Positions 1-11,581 of a stretch of 64,000 nucleotides of DNA are shown one piece after another (the stretch's first letter is position 1; the number at the start of each line of letters is the position of its first letter). The notes beneath the pieces were generated by a model that saw only the letters and a list, made by a program, of their open reading frames with translations, was not told the origin of the DNA and searched no databases. Made by a program: the position numbers and the translations under genes. This stretch comes from Biscogniauxia marginata (taxonomy: Eukaryota; Ascomycota; Sordariomycetes; Xylariales; Xylariaceae): assembly GCA_022695795.1 (NCBI GenBank), contig MU404060.1, positions 62,001 to 126,000 of the forward strand. The letters are read 5' to 3'.

Positions 1-1273
1 GTGAAAATTTCACAGAGGACCAGATCCGCGGCTACTTCTCTCAGTTCGGCACTATTGTAGATCTTACGGTGCATGACCATGATCGCTTGGCCATTATCAA
101 GTTCGACACGTGGGAAGCGGCACATGGGGCTTGGAGCTCGCCAAAGGTCATTTTCGACAACCGGTTTGTCAAAGTATTCTGGCACAAAGACGAGACCGAA
201 GACGCCGCGGCGGCAAATGGCAAGCCTGCAGGTGGTGCTAGGAATGGAATTGCTAATGGTGGCTCGTCTGCTCGCGAGAATGCGTCGGAAGAGCCAGAAT
301 TAGACTTGGAAGATTTCAAGCGCAAACAAGAGGAGGCGCAGAAGATCTATAACCAGAAAATGGAGAAGCGGCAGGAAATCGAACGTCAGCGTCAAGAGCT
401 TGAAGAACGGCAGAAAGAGCTTCGTGCCAAGCAGTTAGAGGAGAAGCGCAAACTTCAAACCAGGCTTGCAGGGGGTGATGCGAAGGATGGTTCTTCATCA
501 CCTGCCCAAATACATACAGGGGGCACTGCCAAGCCTAGTTCGCAGACCGAAGCTCTCCGGGCCCAGCTGGCTGCACTCGAAGCCGAGGCAAACGTACTAG
601 GAATCGACCCGGATCAAGAAGAAGGTTCGTCGTGGCCTCCGAGAGGCCGCGGTAGAGGTAGAGGCTACAGGGGCCGTGGTACTTTCCCCCCGAGAGCACT
701 CAGGGGTAGCTATGGATATCGTGGAAGGGGAGGCGGAGCCATCGAATCAAGACATGCAGCCTATGCTGCCTTTTCTCTGGACAACCGGCCAAAAATCGTC
801 GCGCTATCTGGAGTGGATTTCACGATACCGGAGAAGGACGAGGCGCTACGGCAATACCTCTTCGTAAGTGACATGTGCATCCTTACCTCTCATTCCCCAA
901 GACTAACGAGGTGCAGGGTATCGGAGAATTCACGGATGTCCATACAGATCTGATGATCACTCACGTTACATTTAAGGACCGTAAGACAGCAGAGAAGTTT
1001 ATGTTCGGCATCTCAGCGAACAATACGATTCCCGGAGTCGACGAGAAATTCGAGCCTTCCTGGGCTACTAACGGGCCACTATCAGACACTGCCGCAGCTA
1101 CTGACAATGACCTCCACATGACTAGTGGTCTAGAGGACGAGCAGATAGCTAAGGATAAGATTAGTGCCGCCGGTAATAGTGCTACCGCTGGCCTCGAGGA
1201 CGGCGAAATTGGTGATGCCCACGACCAAGGCGACATGGACTATGAACCGGGTGAGGATTGGGGAATATCATAG
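1..1273 (+). CDS. RBM26/27-like RNA-binding protein (5' partial)
   Basis: The window opens inside this gene. Codons are in frame from position 3, and the exons are <1-863 and 917-1273, joined by a 53-bp phase-0 intron (donor GTAAGT, branch GACTAAC, acceptor TGCAG). About 405 residues are visible. They start within an RRM (GYFSQFGTIVDL, then a VKVFWHKDE end), followed by a Glu/Arg/Gln-rich coiled coil (FKRKQEEAQKIYNQ onward). Next comes an RG-rich stretch (RGRGRGRGYRGRG), and then a second RRM-like fold that starts at NRPKIVALSGVDF and is interrupted by the intron. The tail is acidic. This order of RRM, coiled coil and divergent RRM matches RBM26/RBM27-type proteins, which usually also carry an N-terminal CCCH zinc finger, here outside the window. 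Such proteins act in nuclear RNA surveillance and export. Family call by resemblance; the missing 5' end limits certainty. Confidence 0.85.
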
Positions 1274-2576
1274 AAAACGAAAGTATTGAGGTAGGGTAGG
1301 GGGTTCCTAGAGATAATAGAGACGATTAGTTGTACGAATAATGGTGTGGTCCAAGAAAAAATAGGTGTATATACGTTATTTCTAATATGATGGCTAGGTT
1401 TGCTATAATCAGCCAGGCGGTGATCATAATAAGAGGACAAATGGGAAGCTTGCCTAATCGTCGGGCATAAAATACACAAGACATGAATAGTTATAATGGT
1501 CGTAATGTGCTGATCGTGTTGGGTTGGTGGTCACTGAGTACGCGTTTCGTATGATTTATTACTTTGCTGCAAAGTATATATTTACTGGGAACTTAACGGA
1601 ATAGTGTCACGGGCCGCAATGGATTCAGACGCGGAGGCTCAGTAGTCTCTGTGTTACGATGGAAAGAATTGTGCGAGGAAAGTAAGGTTCCTCGCGCCGC
1701 TAAGAAAATCGTGCCTTGCCAGCCTATTCAACATGGCAATAGGGGTTCATCCGAATAGCCTCATTTACCCAACCCATATAAGTGGGGCCACACCTATTCA
1801 CCACGGCAACAGCGCAGCCAGGAGCTGTGACAAAGCAGCACATATACGTGGATAATACACCGGTTTCCCAACAGCCGGCAGCCGGGTCGGGTCCGCAGCT
1901 CCAAGAAGAGTGGCTCACCTGGTAACATATGCCTCAGAAACGACCGGATCACCCTGGGTTCGAGCCGGGCACTCACCGAAAGTGCCCATGACGAACCGGA
2001 CCAGACGGCAAACAGGGCCCGCAGTCCCCGACGAGGGGTGTCGCAAATTAAGTACCTATAGGGGGCGCAGTAGCTACAGACGGCTGGAAAAAGACAAAGA
2101 GATCTGTAGGCTGGGCCTGAAGAAGACCGAACGACGGGGACCGGGGACCGTAGTTAGGTTTTCTTTTTTTTTTCTTTTTTTTTTCTTTGTGTTTTATTTT
2201 ATTTCCCGCTCCTAAAAATATATATCTTAATTAGGGAATCTATAACAAGACAGAAGAACCATAGGCCGAACGAAGAGGTAAATTATCCACGTAAATTTTA
2301 AAAAGAATACGTTATATAAGATTACCAAATCACTAAGAGCCGTATAATTTAACGTCTTTTAGACTATGTTATAATAATATCAACACTCATGTACCTTGAT
2401 TTGAAGGCGGCGCTCTATCTATCATCTTGATAAACCAGGACCCGGAAATAAACATAACTCTACGCAGAACACGATAGCTAGTAATTATTTATTGCAGATA
2501 GAAAAAGCCAGCTAAGATTGATCTGATCTGATCTGACCTGATCCGGTCGTATTCGACCCTCGGCTCCTTTTCGCTT
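1274..2576. other. Convergent intergenic spacer with a Pol III box-like element
   Basis: This spacer lies between the 3' ends of the RNA-binding protein gene (+) and dcl1 (-). No supported open reading frame is present. It holds a box A-like and box B-like pair (1911-1922 and 1957-1966) followed by a pyrimidine-rich tract at about 2160-2205. From 2215 to 2520 the DNA is AT-rich. The rest is presumably 3' UTR and spacer. Confidence 0.6.
1905..2210 (+). repeat. tRNA-like / possible SINE remnant
   Basis: TGGCTCACCTGG at 1911-1922 fits the box A consensus, and GGTTCGAGCC at 1957-1966 fits box B, at roughly tRNA spacing. GAGTG (1908-1912) can pair with CACTC (1970-1974), and CCTGG with CCGGG forms a T-arm-like stem. 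The D and anticodon stems do not pair, so it is not a working tRNA. About 200 bp of non-tRNA sequence follows and ends in a T-rich tract, which is the layout of a tRNA-derived SINE or its relic. No second copy was found by eye in this window, so the call is tentative. Confidence 0.25.
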
Positions 2577-5500
2577 TCAGACAGCAGTCGCATAAGCCAT
2601 CGGGCCGACATCCTCGGTAGGCTTACACGTGCAACCGTATGCCTCTCTGAACTGCTCGAGGCTCATATCCTGAAGCGTTCTTAGCATCTTCTGCGCGGCC
2701 GCGATCTTGGCGTAGCGGCCGCTGGCGGCGACGGCGTCCTCCCGGACCTCGCCGTGGATCATGACGCCGCACAGGACCTGGGTCTGGCGGCCGAGGGACG
2801 CCTCCTCGTCGTCGTCCGCGTCGATCATGAGGCGCCAGTTGTTGCAGTGGAAGTCTATCTGCATCGTGTTGGTGAGGAAGGTGACGGGGTGCTTGTTGGC
2901 AAAGGTGTCGTACAGGTGCATATCCTCGAAGTACAGGCGGATGTACGTGTTAAAGAAGCGCTGCACCTGGCCATAGTCGTACTTGCTGTCCACGAAAACG
3001 GCGCCGACGTAAGACTCGACAATGTCGGGAAGACACTTGGGAGGTCGTTTTTCATTGACCCAGAAATCTCGAGCATAGTCTTTGCGTTCGAGGCCAGCAC
3101 CCTCGGCTTCATCCTCGGCTTGCTTCTGAGCTTCCGTGATAGCGACCACGTATTCGGTCACCTCTCTCTGTAAACCACTTACCATGGAGAGCATATGCTT
3201 CTGGAATCCGAGAGATACACACAGGCAGCCGAGAAACTGATTGGACACCATAGCCATCTTGTGCTCCGTCAACCACTGAGGGTCAGAGTTGGGAAATCGA
3301 TTATACAGGTAATCGACGCAGACCATATCAAGCAGTGCATCGCCAAGAAACTCAAGCCGCTGATAGTTTGGGATACGCTCGTATATGGTGCCATAAGACG
3401 GGTGCATGAACGCGCTACGCAGAAGCCGAGGAAAATTGAACTTATACCCGAGTTTTTCCTCGATTTGTCGCACAAGCTCGTGTTGCACGGCTGTGGCTTC
3501 CGCGGCCTGCCACTCGGGAATGGAGTATCCTGCATAGTAATCACTATACTTCATCATCGTGTGATTTGGATGGTTGACAAATTTAGTCACGGCTTGGATT
3601 GCCATGTCAAAGTCTCCTTGCTCATAAGTTGTCATATACGAGGCCCCGATGAGAGCCTCGCAAACATCAGCAATAGACTTGTCTGCAAGACTGTGCTGGC
3701 TCTTGCCAATCCCCTTTTTGCCTAGATTACTGGTATTCTTCTTCCCCTTTAATAACTCAAGCCCATCCGGGTACCATAGTCGCCGATTGAAAGCTTGGGT
3801 TCGGATCGATTCCTCAAGTTTCACTTCGAGGGCGTTGTTAAAGAGGTTTCTGTTACAGATAAGCGTCATGCGGTCAACATGGTATTGAAACTCGTCGCTG
3901 TCCGGTACTTGAGAGAATAGGGCTATTGTCGTGCTCATTTTTAGGAAAGAGTCACCAAGAAACTCGAGACGTTCGTAGTTATTCCCCATTCCTCGTTGCA
4001 GGTCGATTTGTTCCTCCGAGTGTTCCTCCGTATTGTCGCTGTCCTTGGTCATTGCTTCGAGCGCCAAATCAGGCCGTATATCTAAGCCAAGGGACTTGCA
4101 TGCATCTAAGACAATTAAGTTTGACTCGAGTCGATAGACGATTGCGGGTAGAGTGTAAGCCATCGCAACAACGTCCACCGGCAACTACTACAATTAGATG
4201 GATTCTCGAATCATGAATCAGTGAGCACTTACCGCAGAAATCTTCAGGGTTTGTAATACGAGATAACATTTTCTCTCAACGCTCTCAGTCTGTTCGAACT
4301 CGTCCAGAAGATTCCGGCGAAGGGGTATATATTCTGCTTCAATCACAGGTAAATCGTGTTGAACGGCTAGTTTGGCGCGAGACTTAGCCCATAGACTGAT
4401 ACTGAAATTCCAAATATCGAGGATGTCATCCTGCTGGTTTCTCTTCCCATGCTGTCCCTTTGGAAGTCCAGGTAGTTCAGGGTCGGTAGGTTTGAGATCA
4501 TGGCGTCGGCCGCGTGTGTAGAATTTGCGGGAACCATCGTGGGGATCCGTGATGAACTTATTTTCAAAGATTTGGTCAGGCTTATTCTTCCATTCAATGT
4601 CTTCGAGATGGCCTTGAATCATGGATATGCATTCCCAGTCGATAATATCACGGGAATTTTCTATCACACTTGCAAATTCGAAGTTATGTGCATGAATGAG
4701 GGGAGCAAGAAAGTAAGGCATCCTCTCAGGTTCCGACCTGTATTCCTTACTGAATACATCCTTGAATATTCTAAGCGTGAACACGGTCAGCCCCTCGATC
4801 ACTTCAGAAGTTGCGTCTACAGGGTTGAATAAGGGAATGCACTCCATTTCTGATGTGCGTCTATTTCCGAAGAATAGCGGAAATCTAGCTACTTGCGGTA
4901 ACGGTTGCCTGGTGAGTAAAGCCATTGGTCTTGAGAGCTGGCCGAGAGACGCAGGGGTCGATAATCTGAAGACCGTAATGTAAAGCTGGTCAGGTCTACC
5001 GCGGATGGACCATACGTTAGGCTTTGTACGCATATGGTATCCATGGCGCTTCTTTGAACTGATCGCCAGACGAGCATTACGCATTGCGGGAAGTATCTTG
5101 GTGAATGTCGACTGCAGATAGTCGTCGAGAAACTTTTGCTTCTTCAACTTGATACACATCTCAAAGGCGGCAGAGCACTTCGCAACCTGTCGGGATGTAG
5201 CGCGCCGTCCAATCGCGCCTTTTATCGGAGAGCTATCTGGAAGCAGAACCTCACACTCAAACTCTCCGCCAACACTCTTCACGTTATATTCTGGGGCATA
5301 GTGGACGTCTGGTGAGTGTGGTAAGGACGACACAAAGTTGGCAAGTATTACCAGGCTGATCCTGTACGTCAGCTTTGCTTTGGTGGACGGAACCACGTAG
5401 ACACGGTGAGTTCTCTCCTTTGCCAGGAAATAGTCCATGTCGAAATCATTACCAACCAATAGCCGGTCTTCAGGTAAAGTGCTACAGAACTGGCGGAGCT

Positions 5501-7440
5501 TTTCCTCGTTATCGTTGTTGTCGAAGACGGATTGGATGTCTCCATGCCTTGTGGCTTCGACCATGTGAAAGAATTTGGAGTTCCTACGGCGTGCCCGGCC
5601 TCGTGACTGTATGAATTGGATCATGGTTTTGCACAGATCAAACCGGACGATAATGTTGCAATCCGGGATATCGATGCCTTCTTCGCCAACACTCGTAGCA
5701 AAGATACAGTTCAGATCGCCCTGTCGAAACTTATGGACAGTGAGAACCTGCTCCTTTATCGACATGCCGAGATCTCCCGAGTCATTATTATTAGTACCTA
5801 TCTAGAAACACGTTAATTGGCATTCCCATAAATAGACTATGAGTACTCACCAGCATGCCTGGTCTAATATAAGGTAGACCCAAGCCGCTGTTTTGAAAAA
5901 GATCCGTCAGTAGCCTGACTGTAAACCTCTGCTCAACGAAGACGATGCATTTGTCTGTCTCGGGATTAAAACATGTCTTTATTATGGTGATCAGGGATGA
6001 AATCTTATTAGAGATGTAGAAGTTCGTGTTCTTAAGTTCGGGGAATGTGTGATTGACCACAGTCTGGTAAGCCTCCTGAACAGCTGATCGTTCAGCGTCG
6101 AGGACGGATATAGGGCGTATTGTACCGGAGCGTATGAAGGCTCTTTCGGTCTTCGCTCCGATCTTCTGGGCCTCCTCGTGTGTTAGGCCCAGCTGCCATA
6201 CTCGATCGGCAGACCAACGACCTAGCTCCGTCGTACACTCCTTTGCGTAGGTAAATAATTTTCTGAACGCTTCATTGTGGCCAACCAGCTTGTAGAGCTT
6301 CTTCCAAAGTGCAGTCTCAAACGGTTCCTTGGCTTTGATATATTCAATAATCTCTTCTACTGGACGGTTGATGGATGATTTCTGGAATATGGCAGGGTCA
6401 GCGACGGTCGCTATCTCACTGTGGAGGAGACCCTCTAGTTGCGCAGCTGCGCGCATGATGTCAGTTTTCGCGTCAACTGGTGAGGCCGTCATGCCCAGGA
6501 TCCGAGGGCGTCTTTCATCTGCTGTCTCTAGCGCGACATAGAAGTCTTTAATGATCCTCGCGTATGGGTGGTTCTTCTTTGCATGGTGAGCTTCGTCAAA
6601 TATCAGCAGGCTTATCTGTTCCATCTTAATGAAAGAGTAGTGAAGACACATGTGAAGAATGGCTGCGGTGCACACGATCACCATGCGATCTTCAAATTGC
6701 TTGCACCAGAACTCCCGAGAGAGTGTGGATTCAGTGCCATCGCCATACAATCGTTCAACGGGAAAGTCAAGGTTAGCCTTGAGGACCTCGTACTGCTGGA
6801 ATACCAAGGCGACTTTGTCGACCTGCTCATATTAGCAAGTATGAAACTGTACATAAGCAAGGTGCCGACTAACCAAAAAGAAAGATATCCTTGGTGGCTT
6901 GCCAGCCTTCCTGTCTTCGAGCTCCTGTTCGATGGTATAGCGCAGCAGGAGTGCGGCAATCAGTGTTTTGCCAGTTCCTGTATGTTTTCCCGGTCAGTAA
7001 TAACCCAGCACACGTAATTGAAGGTTGGACTAACCGGTATCTAGGACTGCAATGGTATTCTTCTGCTTGGCTCTTTCGAATAGCTCAATCTGGTACTCTC
7101 TTGGACTAGCGATGATCTTTTCACTCTCTGCCTCTCGCACAAGCCGAGTGACGGATTTTCTTTCATCTCTCACAGCTGACTCGGCGATGGAGTGTGAAGC
7201 TTGCTGCTTCTTATCTCGTTTCCACTTCTCAAATTGTGCGCTGTCAAGCATACGCCGTGTCTTTGCCATGACCTGAGGCGTGGGGGCCTCATTGGTAAGT
7301 TCATCGTCGCTAGAAGGGTTATCATCATCGTTCGAGGGAGGACCGTCTGTTGGATCTTGAAGTTCAATTAGATCGTACTCCTGAACGGCGTCCTCAGGAG
7401 CTGCCCAGGATGTTTCTTGTGTACCCAGCGTGGACATCAT
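2577..7440 (-). CDS. dcl1: Dicer-like protein 1 (DCL-1)
   Basis: Five exons join to 1552 residues: 7440-7035, 6977-6874, 6822-5851, 5801-4233 and 4184-2577. Introns are 48-57 bp. Walker A (DTGTGKT, about residues 134-140) is assembled across intron 1. The DEAH box ([11 protein letters not shown]) lies near 246, GMTASP near 280, and the helicase C end (QSRGRARR) is in exon 4. A Dicer dimerisation (DUF283) segment around [13 protein letters not shown] follows. RNase IIIa has [10 protein letters not shown] near 1088 and [10 protein letters not shown] near 1190. RNase IIIb has [12 protein letters not shown] near 1292 and [10 protein letters not shown] dsRBD-like C-terminus closes the protein. The acidic catalytic residues of both RNase III domains look intact, and I do not recognise a clear PAZ. 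The protein cuts dsRNA into small RNAs for gene silencing. The N-terminal helicase sequence resembles DCL-1 more than DCL-2. Start chosen at the first of two tandem ATGs; ATG at 7437 is equally possible. Confidence 0.95.
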
Positions 7441-8488
7441 GTGCTTAGTCTACCGATACAACAAGCTCGATGAGATGATATTCGAAAATGGGGCGTGCAA
7501 GGTCCGAGTGTTTTAGAGGCGGAGGATAGCCCACGGTGATGAGAAACAGGATTTATGGTGTGCCCTCTCTCCCTTCTCTGTCTCGCCTTTATAGGCAAAG
7601 GAGGTGGCTGAATGATTATAAGTCTTCCTAGTTGGGTGTACGTCGTTGGCAAGCTGAACCACGAGGTGGTAGGAAAGATCGTTCCTTCTAGGTGTATTGG
7701 GCAAGAAATAGAATCAATATGGAGTCGAGTAGGTTAGACGGGTTGGGAAAGGAGAAGGTAAAATGGAAACGGGAATGGAAACAATAACACCAGGTAGCTT
7801 GGTCAATCCTGAGAAGGGTAGTGGCGGTTATTGTTCCTTCCCAGCAACGGTCGCGTGGTCTAATACGCAGATAACCCGATTGCTTGTGTTGAACACTCAA
7901 TCGATTAGGTAGGTACCTACCTATAGGTATTCAAGCAAGCTACATCATTTCAGGTATCTACGTTGTTAGATGTCCAAGATACATCTTGCCAATCAATGAA
8001 TGCAGGTTTATTTCCCCTTGTTCTGTCAAACTACTTTTCCCGAGAACCTACGATGGAAGCAGACAAGATCCATTGTCAAATTCTTATTATCTCAAGATCG
8101 TCACATCCATCGAGGTTAGAAAATCGAGGGTTACTTGTCGATTCACCACGCGACTTCAAGGTTGTTAGTGAAAGAGCACAACGTTCGCGTTAGGTAAGGT
8201 TCTCTACAGAGGTCTCCAAGTGCATGAAAAGTGAATATAAAGTGAATATTTCTTTAACGGATATAAGATTTAAAGAGGGGCGAAAAGGATGGACATCATT
8301 GATGTCGAGCCCCACCACTCGATTATCTACGAATTCAACCATTCCATTTGATTTTCCATTTGCCACCCCGGATCTCACCAGAGTGTACTCCGTTTATTCT
8401 CTTCCATACCCGCGGTGTTTTTCTTTTTCTTTTCTGGCCTTCTATAACCTATAGATAACCCTTCCACGCGCAGCCATACTCAGCAAAC
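7441..8488. promoter_or_regulatory. Divergent dcl1 / tap42 promoter region
   Basis: About 1.05 kb separates the two divergent start codons, so both promoters must lie here. The first 250 bp upstream of dcl1 is mixed sequence with short ORFs that look accidental. Pyrimidine-rich stretches precede tap42 (for example CTCTTCC and TTTTTCTTTTTCTTTTC around 8397-8435), as is common in fungal 5' regions. The palindromic run AGGTAGGTACCTACCTATAGGTA sits near 7906-7928. No specific factor site can be assigned by eye. Confidence 0.5.
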
Positions 8489-9577
8489 ATGGTCGGGGAA
8501 CCGCGGTCCCTGAAGTCTGTTTTTCAGAACGCTGAACAACAGCGCCAAGCTCTAGAGGGAGCTTATGAAGGGAGTTCATCTACCTACCATGAAGATCTTG
8601 AGCGGGCCCTCAAATCTTATCAAGAATGCCTTGAAATAATTTACAAGATTTCCCTATTGAGCCCCAACGAATCGTTAGAGGATATTTCGACGTCAGACCT
8701 TCCATACCTTCTGGTCAACTTCCGCATAGCCGAGCTCGTTCAGAGGATTTCAACACGCTCACCCTCGGAAAGGAAAGAAGCACTGAACAGGGCAAGAGAG
8801 TCATATGAGAAATTCCTGCACCTTCTAGATAGTTATTCTATCCTATCCGCCGCGGATAGCAAGCTTTTTGCTAAATATAATGATGGCCCTTCAGCCTTTT
8901 CTACCATATCGACCAAGGACCCGGCTGCTCGGCGCAACGCCAAGATAGCTAACTTCAAGGCCGAGAAGGAGATGAAGCAAAAGCTAGAGTACATGCGAAA
9001 TTCGCCACGATACCTAGAGGATGGCGGGGACGAAGAGGCTGTCCGAGAGCTTTACCTCGCAAACCTTGCATACTGCGCACACATGGCATTCCAAGGTCTT
9101 GAAGGTCTCAATCGAGAGATGGAGATGCTCGCACAGGCCCCTACCCCTTCTGTTCCGGAGGCAACCACTGTGCGGGAAGACGAACGACGACGGACGGCAA
9201 CAGATAACAACGATGGATACTCGGAACGCCTTGATACACCATTGAGCCAGCTGAGTTCTACATTCAATGGCCCGATCCTCAGTAGGGAGGGAAAGCCACT
9301 GAGACCGTTCACACTTACCTCAAACCGGCAAGAATTACAAAGGGGTGTATTCAGACCAGGCCATAACCTACCGACTATGACTATTGATGAGTACCTCGAG
9401 GAGGAGCGGCGGCGGGGTAACATCATAGAGGGCGGAGGAGAAGCCAGTGGAAGGAGACCCGAGCCAGATGAGGATAATATGGAGAAGGCGGATGAGGAGA
9501 CAATGAAGGCTCGTGAGTGGGACGAATTTACAGAGGCGAATCCGAAAGGAAGTGGAAATACACTCAATAGAGGCTAA
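8489..9577 (+). CDS. tap42: TAP42/alpha4-family PP2A regulatory protein
   Basis: A single exon encodes 362 residues. The N-terminal two thirds is a helical TAP42 domain: SVFQNAEQQRQALE, then YHEDLERALKSYQECLEII, DLPYLLVNFRIAELVQR, and REDERRRTATDNN further on. The charged C-terminal part carries the typical PLRPFTL and MTIDEYLEEERRRGNI motifs of the family. Tap42/alpha4 binds PP2A-like catalytic subunits downstream of TORC1 and protects them from degradation. It is a soluble cytoplasmic protein. Length fits fungal orthologues (about 350-400 aa). The start is the first ATG of the frame after a pyrimidine-rich leader. It is divergent from dcl1, with no functional link implied. Confidence 0.93.
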   Translation: MVGEPRSLKSVFQNAEQQRQALEGAYEGSSSTYHEDLERALKSYQECLEIIYKISLLSPNESLEDISTSDLPYLLVNFRIAELVQRISTRSPSERKEALNRARESYEKFLHLLDSYSILSAADSKLFAKYNDGPSAFSTISTKDPAARRNAKIANFKAEKEMKQKLEYMRNSPRYLEDGGDEEAVRELYLANLAYCAHMAFQGLEGLNREMEMLAQAPTPSVPEATTVREDERRRTATDNNDGYSERLDTPLSQLSSTFNGPILSREGKPLRPFTLTSNRQELQRGVFRPGHNLPTMTIDEYLEEERRRGNIIEGGGEASGRRPEPDEDNMEKADEETMKAREWDEFTEANPKGSGNTLNRG

Positions 9578-10263
9578 GGTAGACCGCTGTAGTACCAAGC
9601 AAATGAATGAGATGTAACTATAGATACCATTCTTGTTTCAGTAGAACCATTGCTCTTGTGGAAGTATCATGTGTATGTCTAGCCATGAAAAACTACCCCC
9701 TTGAAATATGCCCAGCTTCGTTGCCTATCATAAGATCTCGAGGCGAGTATAGTGTGCATATAATCATGACCTTTATCTTGAATAATAGGCGGCTACGTTG
9801 CTATCATTATTACAATAAATGACCCACAGTGAATGGAATATAATTGGATGTGAATAATATCTGTCGGGGTATGTACTTCAAATCCCATAACATTAGGCAT
9901 ATACCCCAGTTTAGCATGTGAAGGTTCTATGTCCTTTCCCTCAGACATAGGATTCCGGTCGATAGACGCATCACCCCGGTGTGACAGATATCACATTAAA
10001 CCGAAATCTTCTAGGTACCTAGGTAGGTATTGAATTGAATATGATTGGTGAGTTACGAGGGTACCTGGGGTACCCGCCTAAGTTAGCAAGGATACTGCAG
10101 TGTGCTTGGACCTTCGAAGCTTTTCTCCAGCCTCGTTCACCTTCAATTCTCGAGGCTATAGCTGGAGCCTCCATTCTCTCACGAAAGAAAAGAAACATCA
10201 CCACTTCTTGCGGTTGCCTCTCGTCCCAGATATCCCCCATCGCCCAGTCGCGCGCATACCACC
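9578..10263. other. Intergenic spacer, tap42 to cdc73
   Basis: About 690 bp between two genes on the same strand. It contains the tap42 3' region and the cdc73 promoter. Palindromic CTAGGTACCTAGGTAGGT-type sequence occurs at about 10011-10028. The reading frames here are short and show no protein resemblance. Confidence 0.6.
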
Positions 10264-11581
10264 ATGGCTTCCGTGGAACAAGATCCGCTTCTATTGCTCC
10301 GGCAGTCAATCGCGTCCGGCAGCACGATTCTACCCACCGCGTCCACCGATCCCTCGGCCCCCGAAGTCAGTCTGTCGCAAGCGACACACCTCACATTCTC
10401 TACCCCTTCCCGCATATCGCTCCCCATTGACACCGCCACGCGGTTCGCATCCAATGACACCCCCGTGGACCTGCGCAGCATATACTTCGCCTGGCTCAAC
10501 CGCGAGGTCGCCATTCCCGAGTACAACACCTTCGCGTCGCAACTCAACGAGGAGCTCGGAGGCAAGGGCCAGGTCCGCAAATTCGCCTTCGTCGAGCGAC
10601 TGGACCTAATCACCTGGCTCGAGGGGGCCAGCGAAGAGAGCGAGTATATCAAGCCTCTCGCCGGCGACAGAGACGGCACCACCTCCACCGCGGCTGCGGC
10701 TTTGGCCTCCAAGGGTGCCGCTGCTCCCGCGATTGGCGCGACGGTGGGCAGATCGGGGAAGGGGACTATGGACCCGAGACTAGCTGTCATCTACAACAGT
10801 GAGCGCAAGATGGGCGATCGGAATAGTATATTACGAGGCATCAAGCCCACGGTGGGTTTTCTTTTCCTCTCTCATACATGGGATGAAGCCTATGTGTGCT
10901 AATTGTTCTATCTAGGACTTCTCTCACGTTCGAAAGCTCGCTGCGCAGTTCATGACCAAGAAGCCGCTGCATCCGTCATCTTCGAACATCTCTAATAATC
11001 CATCTCTGGCGACACATCAAAAGCCGCGGCGACCCGATCCCATTATCCTGCTCTCGCCGTCGGCGTCGTCCCTTCTTCGCATGTCAAATATCAAGTCCTT
11101 CCTCGAGGGTGGTCAGTACGTACCCCCTGACTCTCTTGCTGCTAGCTCTAGCACGGGCGCAAGTATGCTACACATCAACCGTCTCATGAAAGATATCGAT
11201 CCCAACCGGCCCATGCGCTTCATTCTTGTCGAGGGACCGGAGCAGTTCAAGCCCGAGTACTGGAGCCGCGTAGTCGCCGTCTTCACGACTGGCCAGTCAT
11301 GGCAATTCAAAAACTACAAGTGGAGCAATCCGACGGAATTATTCCGTCACGTCCCCGGGGTATTCGTCGGCTGGCGAGGGGAGCAGCCGCCTGAGAGTGT
11401 CAGAGGCTGGGGCCATAGGGTCCTGAATGTAGGCGTGGACAGGTGGAAGGATTCGGGCTTGACAGGGATGGACTCGAGTCGGTGGCGAGATCGGGAGGCC
11501 GTCGAGGGGATCTGGAAGATGATCGAGGCTAACATGCGGAGCAAGGGCTGGAAGCGAGACCAGGCTCCATCATCGATATGA
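10264..11581 (+). CDS. cdc73: Cdc73 (parafibromin), PAF1 complex subunit
   Basis: Two exons (10264-10851 and 10916-11581) with a 64-bp phase-0 intron give 417 residues. The ATG sits in a strong fungal context (ACCACCATGG). The N-terminal region (DPLLLLRQSI, then DLRSIYFAWLNREVAIPEYN) resembles the Cdc73 N domain. The C-terminal third is the Ras-like Cdc73 domain, with RPMRFILVEGPEQFKPEYW, VVAVFTTGQSWQFKNYKW and PGVFVGWRGE. Cdc73 is part of the nuclear PAF1 complex that travels with RNA polymerase II and supports elongation and histone modification. Length and domain order are as expected for fungi. The exon join reads KPT-DFSHVRKLAAQF, which keeps a conserved segment continuous. Confidence 0.94.

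Noticed and set aside
10019..10790. Antisense frames over the cdc73 start (up to 203 codons)
   Set aside because: They shadow a well-supported Cdc73 exon with strong start context.
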